A stretch of 64,000 nucleotides of DNA from CAVQJU01 sp963729215 (lineage in GTDB: Bacteria > Acidobacteriota > Vicinamibacteria > Vicinamibacterales > CAVVIG01). Positions 1 through 8,582 of this stretch are shown here, one piece after another. The DNA lies in NCBI GenBank assembly GCA_963729215.1, contig CAVSND010000006.1, forward strand, positions 295,362 through 359,361. The letters are read 5' to 3'. The stretch's first letter is position 1. The number at the start of each line of letters is the position of its first letter. The notes under the pieces are model-generated. The model ran no database searches. It was not told the origin of the DNA and saw nothing but the letters and a program-made list of their open reading frames with translations. The position numbers and the translations under genes were made by a program.

Positions 1-140
1 CTGCGACGAACGCAGCCTGAACGGAGAACGTCGAACGTAGAACGGAGAATGGCCGGCTATTCTTCGTTCTACGTTTTCCGTTTTCCGTTTTCCGTTTTCC
101 GTTTGCGTTCTACGTTCAGGGCGGTTTTTTCAGCGCCCTG
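1..140. repeat. Composite hairpin repeat, AACGTAGAACG family
   Basis: Intergenic repeat that runs off the left edge. A left arm at 20-50 made of AACGNNGAACG-like units faces a right arm at 59-118 made of the complementary CGTTCTACG units, so the block can fold into a long hairpin. The right arm holds four tandem TTTTCCG units at about 75-104. At 117-140 CAGGGCG and CGCCCTG form a 7-bp stem directly against the stop codon of the minus-strand gene at 141. The first 20 bases contain GCAGCCTGAACG, the same stem end seen at 53.57 kb, which suggests two head-to-head copies of one element. Confidence 0.7.
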
Positions 141-530
141 TCAGTCTCGCCTGATTGAGCGGCCCACGACGAACCCGAATGCCGCGGCCACGGTCAGGGA
201 GACACCTGGATTGTTCTTGATGAACGTCTGGAGCGTGGCCAGCATCTGCCGGCCATCCGTGGTGCGAACGTACTCGGCGGCCGCCTCCAGGCCGTCTACG
301 GCTTCTTGAGCGACGCTCAAGGCGGTCTCCGCCAGCTGATCCATTCCCTCCTGCAACTCGCCGGCGGAGTCGTCCAGCGCTGCCGTCGGCCGTAAATGGC
401 AGTCCGGCGAGGCATCGGCCGCCGGCTTGGACGTCTCCGAAGCCGTATCCATGTTGCCTATCGAGAATGGGTCGCTGGAGGTTGTTGATGCGTCTGTCTC
501 AGGCGTGGAATCGTCATGAATCGCCGACAT
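141..530 (-). CDS. ElaB/DUF883-like membrane-anchored protein
   Basis: Protein of 129 aa with a polar, low-complexity N-terminus (about residues 1-55), a helical middle and one C-terminal hydrophobic segment (about 108-124) ending in basic residues SIRRD. This helix plus tail-anchor layout resembles the ElaB/YqjD/DUF883 proteins that sit in the inner membrane, some of which bind ribosomes in enterobacteria. The resemblance is by architecture only. A GGGAG ribosome site lies 7 nt before the ATG. It follows the BON-domain gene with a 26-nt gap on the same strand, so the two are probably cotranscribed. BON and ElaB-like proteins are often envelope-stress proteins, which fits but is not shown here. 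Confidence 0.7.
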   Translation of the reverse strand: MSAIHDDSTPETDASTTSSDPFSIGNMDTASETSKPAADASPDCHLRPTAALDDSAGELQEGMDQLAETALSVAQEAVDGLEAAAEYVRTTDGRQMLATLQTFIKNNPGVSLTVAAAFGFVVGRSIRRD

Positions 531-556
531 GGGGACACTCCCGTCCGACTGATGCC

Positions 557-952
557 CTATTTCTGCGTTTTCGCTGGCGCGATCGTCAGTTCGTTCCGAA
601 CGTGCCCGGTCCCGGCGACCTCTGCGGCCTTGGCCTCGATGATCTGTTTTTCCTCGTCCGAGCGTACGGGTCCCTTCAAGGTGACCTCACCGCCCTGGGA
701 GACGATCTTCACGTTGTGCGCGTAAGTCGACAGACTCTTGTCACGCATCAGTGACTGCCGGACCTTCTGCGTGAGGGTGCGGTCGGCCGCGTTCTCTTTC
801 TGCTGATCGGCTGTCACGGCGCCCTCCGACCGGTCGCGAGTATTCACTTTGGTGTTGTCGGCGGGCGTCTGGGCCAGGGCCGATCCCGCCAGCCCGCTGA
901 GGCAAATGGTCAGCGCCATCCGGGCGAGTCGATGCGCATTTTCCCGATGCAT
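557..952 (-). CDS. BON-domain periplasmic protein
   Basis: A secreted protein of 131 aa. The start was placed at the ATG at 952 rather than further upstream because AAAGGAG lies just before it and the protein then opens with a normal signal peptide ending in SALAQ (about residues 1-28). The BON domain covers about residues 58-124, with the typical amphipathic helix, a VKIVSQGGEVTLKGPV strand pair and a closing helix-strand. BON domains bind phospholipid surfaces and occur in osmotically induced periplasmic proteins such as OsmY. It is the first gene of a likely two-gene unit with the ElaB-like gene downstream. A palindrome at 1038-1060 lies about 90 nt upstream. Confidence 0.85.
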   Translation of the reverse strand: MHRENAHRLARMALTICLSGLAGSALAQTPADNTKVNTRDRSEGAVTADQQKENAADRTLTQKVRQSLMRDKSLSTYAHNVKIVSQGGEVTLKGPVRSDEEKQIIEAKAAEVAGTGHVRNELTIAPAKTQK

Positions 953-1287
953 TCTGTCTCTCCTTTGGACTCGTTCACATTTGCGGCTCTCATCTCTGCC
1001 GGCGTGCGCAGTGCGTTCCGAGCAGCCTTCTGAGGTCGATGTGATTCCGTGATTCACATCACAACTTATTTGCACGACGAGTGCCACGAGTGATATTGGC
1101 GGGCTCAGTGATCATCGGCGTGTTGCGCGCGCGGCGCAGCTCCGTAGCGGAGTGCTGGCTCTCGCGGCGGAGTGCGGGGCTCGCGCTCGCGTCACGAGTC
1201 GCGCGGCATGAACTGCTGCACAGAGTCCGGCTACCCCAGCGGTACGGCTCGTGCATAAATTCACATGGGCACGCGTGTTTCGCGGCC
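953..1287. other. Intergenic stretch without a recognised gene
   Basis: Divergent spacer of 335 nt between the BON gene (minus) and the small plus-strand gene at 1288. Open frames cross it on both strands, but their translations are arginine-rich and featureless, as expected of antisense GC-rich DNA. The only structure noted is the inverted repeat at 1038-1060. Confidence 0.5.
1038..1060. promoter_or_regulatory. Inverted repeat GATGTGA-9-TCACATC, possible operator
   Basis: Perfect 7-bp inverted repeat GATGTGA / TCACATC with a 9-nt spacer, about 90 nt upstream of the BON gene start. The half site TGTGA resembles the CRP/FNR superfamily half site, but the spacing is longer than the usual 6 nt, so the regulator cannot be named. 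Its position between divergent genes is compatible with an operator. Confidence 0.3.
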
Positions 1288-1515
1288 ATGCGTATCAGAG
1301 TCATACAGAAACCGACCTCCGAGTGTATCGATGGGATATCCCTGTGTCAGTTTGAAGTCGGACGTAGTTACGAGGTGGACGCGCTTCTCGCCGCCGTCTT
1401 TCTCGCCGAACAGTGGGCGGTCCCGGTCACGAGTGAGAACGACGCGCCCGAGCAGCCGCGCACCACGCGCTTCGAGCGAGTCGAACGACGAAAAAACAGC
1501 CTCCTGCCCACCTGA
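1288..1515 (+). CDS. Small conserved-looking protein, 75 aa
   Basis: Begins with MRIRVIQKPTSECIDGISL, followed by a FEVGRSYEV block and LAAVFLAEQWAVPV, then a charged tail. I recognise this layout (MRIRV.., ..DGI.L..F..G..YEV, ..A..LAE.WA.PV) from small orphan proteins scattered through Acidobacteria and Proteobacteria, with no known function. The start was chosen because the conserved block begins exactly at this ATG; upstream codons in the same frame give meaningless arginine-rich sequence. No strong ribosome site is visible. It has no obvious partner; its stop lies about 70 nt from the 3-prime end of the convergent tamB gene. Confidence 0.6.
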   Translation: MRIRVIQKPTSECIDGISLCQFEVGRSYEVDALLAAVFLAEQWAVPVTSENDAPEQPRTTRFERVERRKNSLLPT

Positions 1516-1584
1516 CCCCGATTCCGAATCACTGCGATCGGGCTCATTCCGTGCCGCCGCCGGATGGAATGCCGGCTGCGTGCC

Positions 1585-4500
1585 TCAGCGGCTGAATGTA
1601 AACAGCAGGTCCAGGCCGCTGTCCTGCGTGCGCTGAAACAGCAGCGGCTGCGCGTTCGACCCTTGCAGCCAGTTGGTCCGCAGGCGCAGCCACTTCGCGA
1701 TTTCGTATTCGAGGACGAAGTTCGTCGTGCTCGCGTCTCCGAATCCCTGTTCGACCTTCGCGTACAGATTCTCGTTGACCTGTTCGCCGGCGGTGATCTG
1801 CGCGGCGGTCCCGCTGTCAGTTCCCGCCTGGATGGTAAATTCCGTCAGGTTGAGGGCTTTCCCCAGCGAGTTCGTCAGGGTGCTGGCGAGCGCTCCGGCC
1901 GCGAGCTGCTGCGCACGCTGCGCCACCGCCACCTGCTGGCCCTCGCCGAGCTGATTGATGGGCTGGTTGAACACGATGAGCGACAGGATCTCGCTCTGCT
2001 CGAGAGGTGGAACGCTGGAGAGCACCAGCTCAGGGCTCTTCAATGTGCCGCGGACGTTCACGTTGGCGAGCACGCCCTGAATCGCGCGTTGGGCGGTGAC
2101 GCTCAGGTCGGGATCGATGTCGCGGCCGCCTTCGAAGCGGATCGTTCCATCGCGCAGGATCGTGAAGCGCCGGCCCTGGAAGTCGTAGGTGCCGCGCACC
2201 GTGTTGACCGTCCCGACCAGCCGTACCACGTCGCGGCCCGGGTTCTTGAGCAGCCGAAGGTCCCCGCCGATGGTCACGTTCACGGCGCCGAGGCCGATCG
2301 GCGCATCGGGAACGGACAAATCGTTGCTGCGGACCACGAAGTCGTTCGCGACGGCCAGGTGGACGTCCATCCTGAGCGCGGAGAATCCGCCTTCCCTGCC
2401 CTGCCGCGTCACCGGCGTCGGGCTCGGAGGTTGGGCGTCCGGCGTGGCGCCAGCATTAGAGGCGATTGGTACGTTGCCCGCGGGCGAGCCCTCGGGAGCG
2501 TTGATCCGTTCGGCCAGCGCAGGATCGACCGGCCTGGCCGCGTCCCCGGCCGCGCTGGTTGACGAGCGGCCACGCCCGCCGCCCCTGGTTGTATACGCGG
2601 TCGGCGCCGTCGCACCGCCCGTTCCTGTCACCGATTCGATCAACGGATCCAGGTTGATGACGCCCGACGTGACACCCATTTCCCCTTCGATCCGCGGCCT
2701 CAGCATGTCGCCGGTGATCAGCAGGTCGCTGTCCATGCGGAGGTCGCCGATCTTGTTCTTGATGATTTTGAAATTACGGGCGGTGACGCTCACGTTGACG
2801 CCGCCGAGCTGCTGCTCGTGAATCGCCAGATCGCCCACGATCGACAGCGGCTGCTTGTCGTTGTCGAGCACCTCGATGTCGGCGATATGAATGCGATCGG
2901 GCTCGAGCTCGATGCGGCCGTTGAGATTGGTATAGGTGACGCCGGTCGGCACCACCGTCAACGCCCCGTTCTTGACGGTGACGGTGCCCCCCGGGTGCGG
3001 GTCGCCTGCCGGTCCGGTGACGTCGATATTGGCCTGCACAGTCCCGCTGACGTTGGTCAGTGCCGTCGTCACACCCTGCGCCAGTCCGAGATCGATCGCC
3101 GTGCTGTTGACGTGCAGATCGAAAGAATCCGCCTTCGATGAGGCCGCCAGGTGCGTGGCGCCGCCTGACTCCGCCGACTTCTTGAAGGCCGCGACCGGCA
3201 CATAGCCCTTCGCCTCGAGCCAATTGGCGGGCGACTGCTCGAGCTTCGCGTCGACCGTGATGCCACTTCGCTCGTAATCCACCGTCCCGGCGAATGAGTT
3301 GAAGCGGACCTGCCGGAATGCGCCCTCCGTGACGTCAAACCTTCCCGCGACCTTCGGGGCCTCGCTCGTCCCGCTGATTTCCGCCGACGCGTTCAGGGTT
3401 CCCGACAGCATCGGGGGCCGCAGCATCAACGCGTCGATCGTGCTGAGGCTCACGTTGCGCGCATTGGCGATCAACGAACCCTCTGGCCGCCCGAACGAGC
3501 CGCCCACCGAGATTTCCTGGTTGCCGCTGACGAGTCGGAGACCCTGAACGGATATCCCTCCGTTGCCGTAACGAATCTCGGCGCGAGCCTCCGGGGCGGT
3601 TCGCCATTCGATGTTCTGCGTCTGAAGCGCAAGGCGGGTGAGGCTCACCTGCTGCTGATCCGGATTGATCGTGAGGGATCCGCCGGCGCTCAATGTGCGC
3701 TGCGGCTGCTTCGCCGCCACATCGAACTCGAGCGTCTTGTCGCAGTATTCGGTTTTCGCTGTGACTTCATTGATGTTCTGGCCCCAGACGCCGGCGAACG
3801 TCGCCTTCGTATCGGCGGACACCTGCGCGTGCGCGAAAGCCAGGTCACGCGCCTGAATCTTGAAATCAGATGCGAGCTGAAGCGCGCTTTGACCCCGGAA
3901 CTCGAGATCGTTGGCCGTGAGCGTGCCGGCGGCACGAAGATCGCGTCTGTTGCCGGTGATCGTCGCGTCCGCTTTGGCGATGCCCGACGCTTTCTGGCCG
4001 AACAGCCTGGTGATGGCTTCGAGGCTCGGCGTATCCGCCTGCACCACGAGGTTCGACTGCCCCGTGTCGTTCAAGGCGAGCGTCCCCTTCGCCTGAAGAT
4101 TGGCGTCCGGACCGTGCACCGCGAGTTCCCTGATCTCGGCGCTCGCGTCGCGGTAGGTGCCATCAACCTCGGCGCTGTCGATCGACAGGCCGCCGAGGGT
4201 CGATCGGACAAGGCCGACACGCCCCGCGGCTTCAACGCTCTCGATGGAGAGCCCCCGGGAGATGCCCGTCGCAGTGGCCTCCACGTCGAGCGTGCCCGCG
4301 ACCTTGCCGGCCGCAGCCGGTTTCCCGGACATCGCGCCAGGATCGACGTCCGCGAACGCGCCGGACGCTTTGACACGCAGGGTGTCCGCGGCGAGCGTCG
4401 TGTCGAGCGTCATGTTGTCGATCCGGCCGGCCGCCAGCGAGGAGGCGGCGAGCATCGCGGTCGCCGTGATTTCAGGACCCGCGGCCGTGTTGCCGCCTTT

Positions 4501-6102
4501 GACGACGACATGGCCGTTGAGCGCGCTTTTATAGCGAACGTCGTCGAGGGCGCGCACCCCGAACGCCTGGCCGACACGTTGCAGATCGACATTGGCGATC
4601 GTCGCGTCCGCCGTGTAGCCGATGTCCTGGCCTCTCAACGTAAACGACGCGGCGCTCGGCGCCGCGATGCGCCCTTCCGCCACGGTGGAATCGAGAACCG
4701 TCGCGTCGACGTCAACTGACTGGCTGCCACTGCCGACGACATGGTACTCGGCGTTGAGCATCGTGTTCGCCGGCGGGACTTTCAGCTCCGCCGGCAGCCT
4801 CTGCAGGTTGACGCCTCGGACGCGTCCGCGGAGCTCGTACGAGAACGGCGAGTGTCCGCGCGGCGGCATCAGCCGCCCGGCGGCAGTAACGTTCGCGCCA
4901 TAAGCGGCGGCACGGGTGTCGATCGTCACGTCGCCTCCGGCGAACCTGGCGGAGCCGCTGACGTCATCGCCGGCGAGACCCACGGCCGACACGTGCGGCG
5001 CGGTGAACGTCACGGTCCCCTTCCATGTGTCGAACCGATTGAGCGCCGCGGCGTGCAGGTCGGCGTGCGTTTTCGCCGACACATCGCTCGTCCAGGCCTT
5101 GTCCGCGAGAATGGGTCCGAGATCCAGGTGATGCAGGACGAAGTCGCCGACAAGCGACTGCTGCGGACCGTCGAGATCCGCAACCATTCGTCCGGACACG
5201 TCACTGGCGGCCGCGCGCACGTCGAGCGCGACCTTCAGATGGCTCAGAGGGCCATCGAGGGAGAGCTCGAACGACGGCGCCAGAGGCCGGCGCGAGAGCG
5301 CCGGGACCAACCGGGCCATCTCCGGCAGCGAGATCTGCTCGGACGCCGCCTTCAGCTTCAACACGGGCGTTCTCAGGTATTGTTCGACCGCGCCGTCGAG
5401 TGTCAGCGAGCTCTCCGCCGTCCGGACCGCCATCCTGTTCACGTACAAGGTGTCGTTTCGTACCGCCATGCTGCCCGACAACGCCTTCAACGCCAGCTCG
5501 GGATCGGAACCCCGGAACGAGAGTCGTGAGATATCGACCGAGTAGCGCACCGGTTCGTAGTGGAACGCGAGGTCTGCGTCGAACATCTCGAATCGCGACG
5601 GAATACGCATCGCCCGGGCTTCCGGCAGGTCCTCGATGAAGAAGGACCCATTCACGATCCCGATCTGATCGATGGCGATCGGGCGTCCGGGACCCGATCG
5701 ATCGGCTTCCCGTTCTTCCTTCTTGACGAGCCTCGCGAGTTCCCAGGAATCGCCGGCGCGCCACAGGTGGACAATTGGCCGTTCGAGGCGGAGCTGATCG
5801 ATCGTTATGCCCCTGGTGAGCAGCTGGAAGGCGTTGTACCAGACGCCGAGTTTCGCGATCGAGACAGCCTCGCGGCCGTCGACCGCGAGCACGACGTTCT
5901 CGAGCTCGACGCCGCCGAAGAGGTTGCCCCCGAGGCGGCCGATCGACAACTGGCCATTAAGGGTCCTGCCGGCCTGCTTCACGATATAGCCGCGCAGCCA
6001 GTTCCTGAACCAGGCCGTCTGCGTCGTAATCACCGCCGCCGTGCTGGCCCCGACCAGCAGCGTCACCGTGATCACCAGCGCCCGAACCCATCGCCTGGTC
6101 AT
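1585..6102 (-). CDS. tamB: TamB-like translocation and assembly module protein
   Basis: A very long protein, 1505 aa, with a single N-terminal signal anchor (about residues 7-27) followed by long beta-rich repeats typical of the AsmA/TamB bridge proteins, and a C-terminal DUF490 (TamB) domain in about the last 350 residues, ending in the aromatic-rich LDLLFTFSR. TamB spans the periplasm and works with TamA in outer membrane protein or lipid traffic. A glycine/proline-rich insert lies near residues 1165-1235. The start was set at 6102 because AGAGGTGA precedes it; that site overlaps the stop of the upstream TamA-like gene, so the two form an operon in the order tamA-tamB. No frameshift interrupts its 4.5 kb. 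Confidence 0.92.
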   Translation of the reverse strand: MTRRWVRALVITVTLLVGASTAAVITTQTAWFRNWLRGYIVKQAGRTLNGQLSIGRLGGNLFGGVELENVVLAVDGREAVSIAKLGVWYNAFQLLTRGITIDQLRLERPIVHLWRAGDSWELARLVKKEEREADRSGPGRPIAIDQIGIVNGSFFIEDLPEARAMRIPSRFEMFDADLAFHYEPVRYSVDISRLSFRGSDPELALKALSGSMAVRNDTLYVNRMAVRTAESSLTLDGAVEQYLRTPVLKLKAASEQISLPEMARLVPALSRRPLAPSFELSLDGPLSHLKVALDVRAAASDVSGRMVADLDGPQQSLVGDFVLHHLDLGPILADKAWTSDVSAKTHADLHAAALNRFDTWKGTVTFTAPHVSAVGLAGDDVSGSARFAGGDVTIDTRAAAYGANVTAAGRLMPPRGHSPFSYELRGRVRGVNLQRLPAELKVPPANTMLNAEYHVVGSGSQSVDVDATVLDSTVAEGRIAAPSAASFTLRGQDIGYTADATIANVDLQRVGQAFGVRALDDVRYKSALNGHVVVKGGNTAAGPEITATAMLAASSLAAGRIDNMTLDTTLAADTLRVKASGAFADVDPGAMSGKPAAAGKVAGTLDVEATATGISRGLSIESVEAAGRVGLVRSTLGGLSIDSAEVDGTYRDASAEIRELAVHGPDANLQAKGTLALNDTGQSNLVVQADTPSLEAITRLFGQKASGIAKADATITGNRRDLRAAGTLTANDLEFRGQSALQLASDFKIQARDLAFAHAQVSADTKATFAGVWGQNINEVTAKTEYCDKTLEFDVAAKQPQRTLSAGGSLTINPDQQQVSLTRLALQTQNIEWRTAPEARAEIRYGNGGISVQGLRLVSGNQEISVGGSFGRPEGSLIANARNVSLSTIDALMLRPPMLSGTLNASAEISGTSEAPKVAGRFDVTEGAFRQVRFNSFAGTVDYERSGITVDAKLEQSPANWLEAKGYVPVAAFKKSAESGGATHLAASSKADSFDLHVNSTAIDLGLAQGVTTALTNVSGTVQANIDVTGPAGDPHPGGTVTVKNGALTVVPTGVTYTNLNGRIELEPDRIHIADIEVLDNDKQPLSIVGDLAIHEQQLGGVNVSVTARNFKIIKNKIGDLRMDSDLLITGDMLRPRIEGEMGVTSGVINLDPLIESVTGTGGATAPTAYTTRGGGRGRSSTSAAGDAARPVDPALAERINAPEGSPAGNVPIASNAGATPDAQPPSPTPVTRQGREGGFSALRMDVHLAVANDFVVRSNDLSVPDAPIGLGAVNVTIGGDLRLLKNPGRDVVRLVGTVNTVRGTYDFQGRRFTILRDGTIRFEGGRDIDPDLSVTAQRAIQGVLANVNVRGTLKSPELVLSSVPPLEQSEILSLIVFNQPINQLGEGQQVAVAQRAQQLAAGALASTLTNSLGKALNLTEFTIQAGTDSGTAAQITAGEQVNENLYAKVEQGFGDASTTNFVLEYEIAKWLRLRTNWLQGSNAQPLLFQRTQDSGLDLLFTFSR

Positions 6103-6113
6103 GGGGTCACCTC

Positions 6114-8009
6114 TCAGAATGCCTGCCCGACGCTGAAGTGGATCCGCCAGTGGCGTGTTTCGGGCGTGCCGTTGATCGACAGACCGGGGATGGGCCGGAG
6201 CTGGAAGCCGAAGTCGAACCGAATGGGCCCGATCGGCGTTTGATAGCGCAATCCGGGACCGACCGAATAGTTCAGATCGTTGAAGCGGACGCCCCACGGA
6301 CCGGCCTCGACGGAGCCGCCGTCGAAAAACAGGACGCCGCCGAGGTTGCCGACGAGGGACGCGCGAAGCTCGGACGTGAAGGCGAACATGCTGTCGCCGC
6401 CGACGGGCAGGCCGGAATCGCTGAGAGGGGAAACCTCATAACGTCCCCAGCCGCGAATCGAGGTCGCGCCGCCCAGGAAGTACTTCTTGGCAAACGGCAC
6501 GAGTGTCTGATCGCCGTTTGTCGGGCTGATGTTTCCCGCCTGCGCGCGATTCGCCCAGACCAGGCGCGTGCCGATCGGCAGATAGTGCCGGCCGTCCGCG
6601 GAGATCAGCCAGTAGCTGAACGTGCCCGGGAGGAATCGGCCCGCCTGCTCGACGTGAAACGCCGCCTGGTAGCCGCGTCGGGCGTTCAGGAGGTTGTCCG
6701 CCGTCGAGTGCTGCAGGTCGAAGCCGACGATCGTCGCGTTGCCGTTCTGGAATCCGGTGGTGGGGTCGAGTCCGATGGCGATGAGGTTGTTCCGCAGCCT
6801 GGCGTCGCCCAGCACGTCGGTCGCCACCGTGCTCGTCTGGCGCTCGGACGACAGGAAGACCGACCAGGATGTGGCGGCGCTGTCCCGGTGCGTCACCATC
6901 ACCTTGGCGCCGATCACGTCCGACCGGTACGCCGGCGTCAACGTGTACCAGTCCTGGCCCGATACACCGATAGAAAAGTGCGGCGCGAAGAAGTACGGCT
7001 GGTTGAGCTCGAGGCGGACGCCGCGATCGAGCGACGACCACCGCGCGTGCACCGTCGCCATGCGGGCGCCGCCCATGAAATTGAGATGCCGGTACTCGGT
7101 GTCGACCCGGGCGCGTTCCTCGCTTCCGTAGCCGGCGCTGAAATTCACCCGCTGGTGTTTGCCTTCGGCCACGGACACACGGGTTGGGAGGTTCTCGGGC
7201 TGCTCATTCGCTTCGAGCGGCTGCACCGACACGAACTGGAACAATTCCATGCCGTACAGACGCCGCTGGGTGTCCTGAATCAGGCTGCGGCGGTAGAGAT
7301 CGCCGGGCTGATAGGCGAGCTCACGCTGGATCACGCGTTCGCTGACGCTGCTGTTTCCGGCGACCGACACCGGCCCAAAGTGCGCCAGCTTCCCGGGCTC
7401 GGCATTGAACGTGACCTCGGCATCCCGGCCCGTGCTGCCTCCCAGACGCTCGTCGATGGCGACCCTCGCATAGGGGTAGCCGTGATCGCGCAGCTCGTTC
7501 AGCACCAGTTCCTGCGTCGCCACAACCTGCTGCCGGTCCCGCGCCTGGCCGACCTTGAGCGGCATGCGATTCCGCACGGTGAGGAGGTGGTCGGCCGGAA
7601 CCGCCTCGAAACCGGTGAAGCGGACGCTGGCAATCCTTATGGGCTCGCCCTCGGACACCGTCAGCGTCACATCGGCCGCATCCTGCTTGCTGTTCAGCTT
7701 CACGTCGAACGACGTGATTCGCGCATCCGGATAACCCCGGTTGGCGTAAAAGGTCTGGATGCGAGCCAGATCGGTGTCGAACTTCGCTCGATCGAAGTAG
7801 TTCTTCTTGCCCCACGGCAATATCGAACTGGGCTGAGTCGCCAGCGCCTTCTGAAGCTGCGACTTATCCACGGCCTTGACGCCGTTGAAGGAAATCCGGC
7901 GGACCTTGATGCTGTCCTGCTCGTTGCAAGCGGCGGCCGAGAACGCCGCGCCGAGGAGCAGGACGCAAATCGCCTCGCAGCGCACGAGCTTCGCGCTACC
8001 ACAAACCAT
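6114..8009 (-). CDS. tamA: TamA/BamA-family outer membrane protein
   Basis: Omp85-superfamily protein of 631 aa. Three POTRA domains are visible at about 33-120, 123-205 and 208-283, each opening with an I-x-x-V/I-x-F-x-G pattern, followed by the bacterial surface antigen barrel (about 285-631). The barrel contains ATSIRGWG, matching the RG-aromatic motif of the L6 loop that plugs Omp85 barrels. It should insert or support proteins in the outer membrane together with the TamB-like protein encoded directly downstream. Oddity: the N-terminus (LLGAAFSAAAC, Cys28) looks like a lipobox, unusual for this family. No clear ribosome site supports the chosen ATG, so the true start could be a nearby GTG. 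Confidence 0.92.
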   Translation of the reverse strand: MVCGSAKLVRCEAICVLLLGAAFSAAACNEQDSIKVRRISFNGVKAVDKSQLQKALATQPSSILPWGKKNYFDRAKFDTDLARIQTFYANRGYPDARITSFDVKLNSKQDAADVTLTVSEGEPIRIASVRFTGFEAVPADHLLTVRNRMPLKVGQARDRQQVVATQELVLNELRDHGYPYARVAIDERLGGSTGRDAEVTFNAEPGKLAHFGPVSVAGNSSVSERVIQRELAYQPGDLYRRSLIQDTQRRLYGMELFQFVSVQPLEANEQPENLPTRVSVAEGKHQRVNFSAGYGSEERARVDTEYRHLNFMGGARMATVHARWSSLDRGVRLELNQPYFFAPHFSIGVSGQDWYTLTPAYRSDVIGAKVMVTHRDSAATSWSVFLSSERQTSTVATDVLGDARLRNNLIAIGLDPTTGFQNGNATIVGFDLQHSTADNLLNARRGYQAAFHVEQAGRFLPGTFSYWLISADGRHYLPIGTRLVWANRAQAGNISPTNGDQTLVPFAKKYFLGGATSIRGWGRYEVSPLSDSGLPVGGDSMFAFTSELRASLVGNLGGVLFFDGGSVEAGPWGVRFNDLNYSVGPGLRYQTPIGPIRFDFGFQLRPIPGLSINGTPETRHWRIHFSVGQAF

Positions 8010-8063
8010 GCCACGGCGTGAGACGCAGCTGGGGCGCTCGTCCGCACGGCGGAGCTCGACCGA

Positions 8064-8492
8064 TCAGCCCATGCGGCGAGGTCTTGCCTGAACGGAGTCC
8101 TCCGCCCGATGGCGGGCGACCTGCTCCGCAGCCTCCGCGGCTGCGATCTGGACGCGTTCTTCCTTTATCTCGAGCCGGAGGCGTCCGAACGCGCTCATAT
8201 AGACATTGGCCACCCACACCAGTGAGAAGCCGGCGATCAGATATCCACGCCAGTCATCGAACAACAGCCTGTACCGCGTGACCAGGAGTACGAGGGCGGT
8301 GACGTAGTGTGAGAAGCAATATTCACAGGTGAACAGGTAGAAGAATTTTCGCGTCGCCAGCCGCCGGCAGGCCTGGCTCTGCCTCAGGCACCATTCGCGA
8401 GGCTCGCGAAAGAATTCTTCATGCGTGACCGTCCACGAGATGCACGCGACAGGCAGCGCGAGAACGAGGAGGTACACACACTCGCGGATCAT
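8064..8492 (-). CDS. Small membrane protein with CxxC motif
   Basis: Integral membrane protein of 142 aa with about three hydrophobic segments (near residues 5-20, 60-76 and 83-100) and a charged, alanine-rich C-terminal tail. A CEYCFSHY motif (Cys56, Cys59) lies at the start of the second segment; this resembles the cysteine motif of small DUF1360-type membrane proteins, but the match is only by eye. It precedes tamA with a 54-nt gap on the same strand, so it may be the first gene of that operon. Function unknown. Confidence 0.65.
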   Translation of the reverse strand: MIRECVYLLVLALPVACISWTVTHEEFFREPREWCLRQSQACRRLATRKFFYLFTCEYCFSHYVTALVLLVTRYRLLFDDWRGYLIAGFSLVWVANVYMSAFGRLRLEIKEERVQIAAAEAAEQVARHRAEDSVQARPRRMG

Positions 8493-8582
8493 GAGGAATC
8501 AGAAGGAAAACGAAGACAATCGAACTGGCCGACGCGTTCGGTGCGCGAGCCGGACCGGTCGTCCGGCTCGCGGTTCGTTCGT

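Noticed and set aside
75..104. Possible CRISPR array at the TTTTCCG repeats
   Set aside because: Units are 7 nt in direct contact with no spacers, unlike CRISPR repeats of 21-40 nt with unique spacers.
1081..1287. Upstream extension of the small 75-aa protein to 144 aa
   Set aside because: The extra 69 codons are Arg/Ser/Leu-rich and lack the conserved pattern that starts at 1288.
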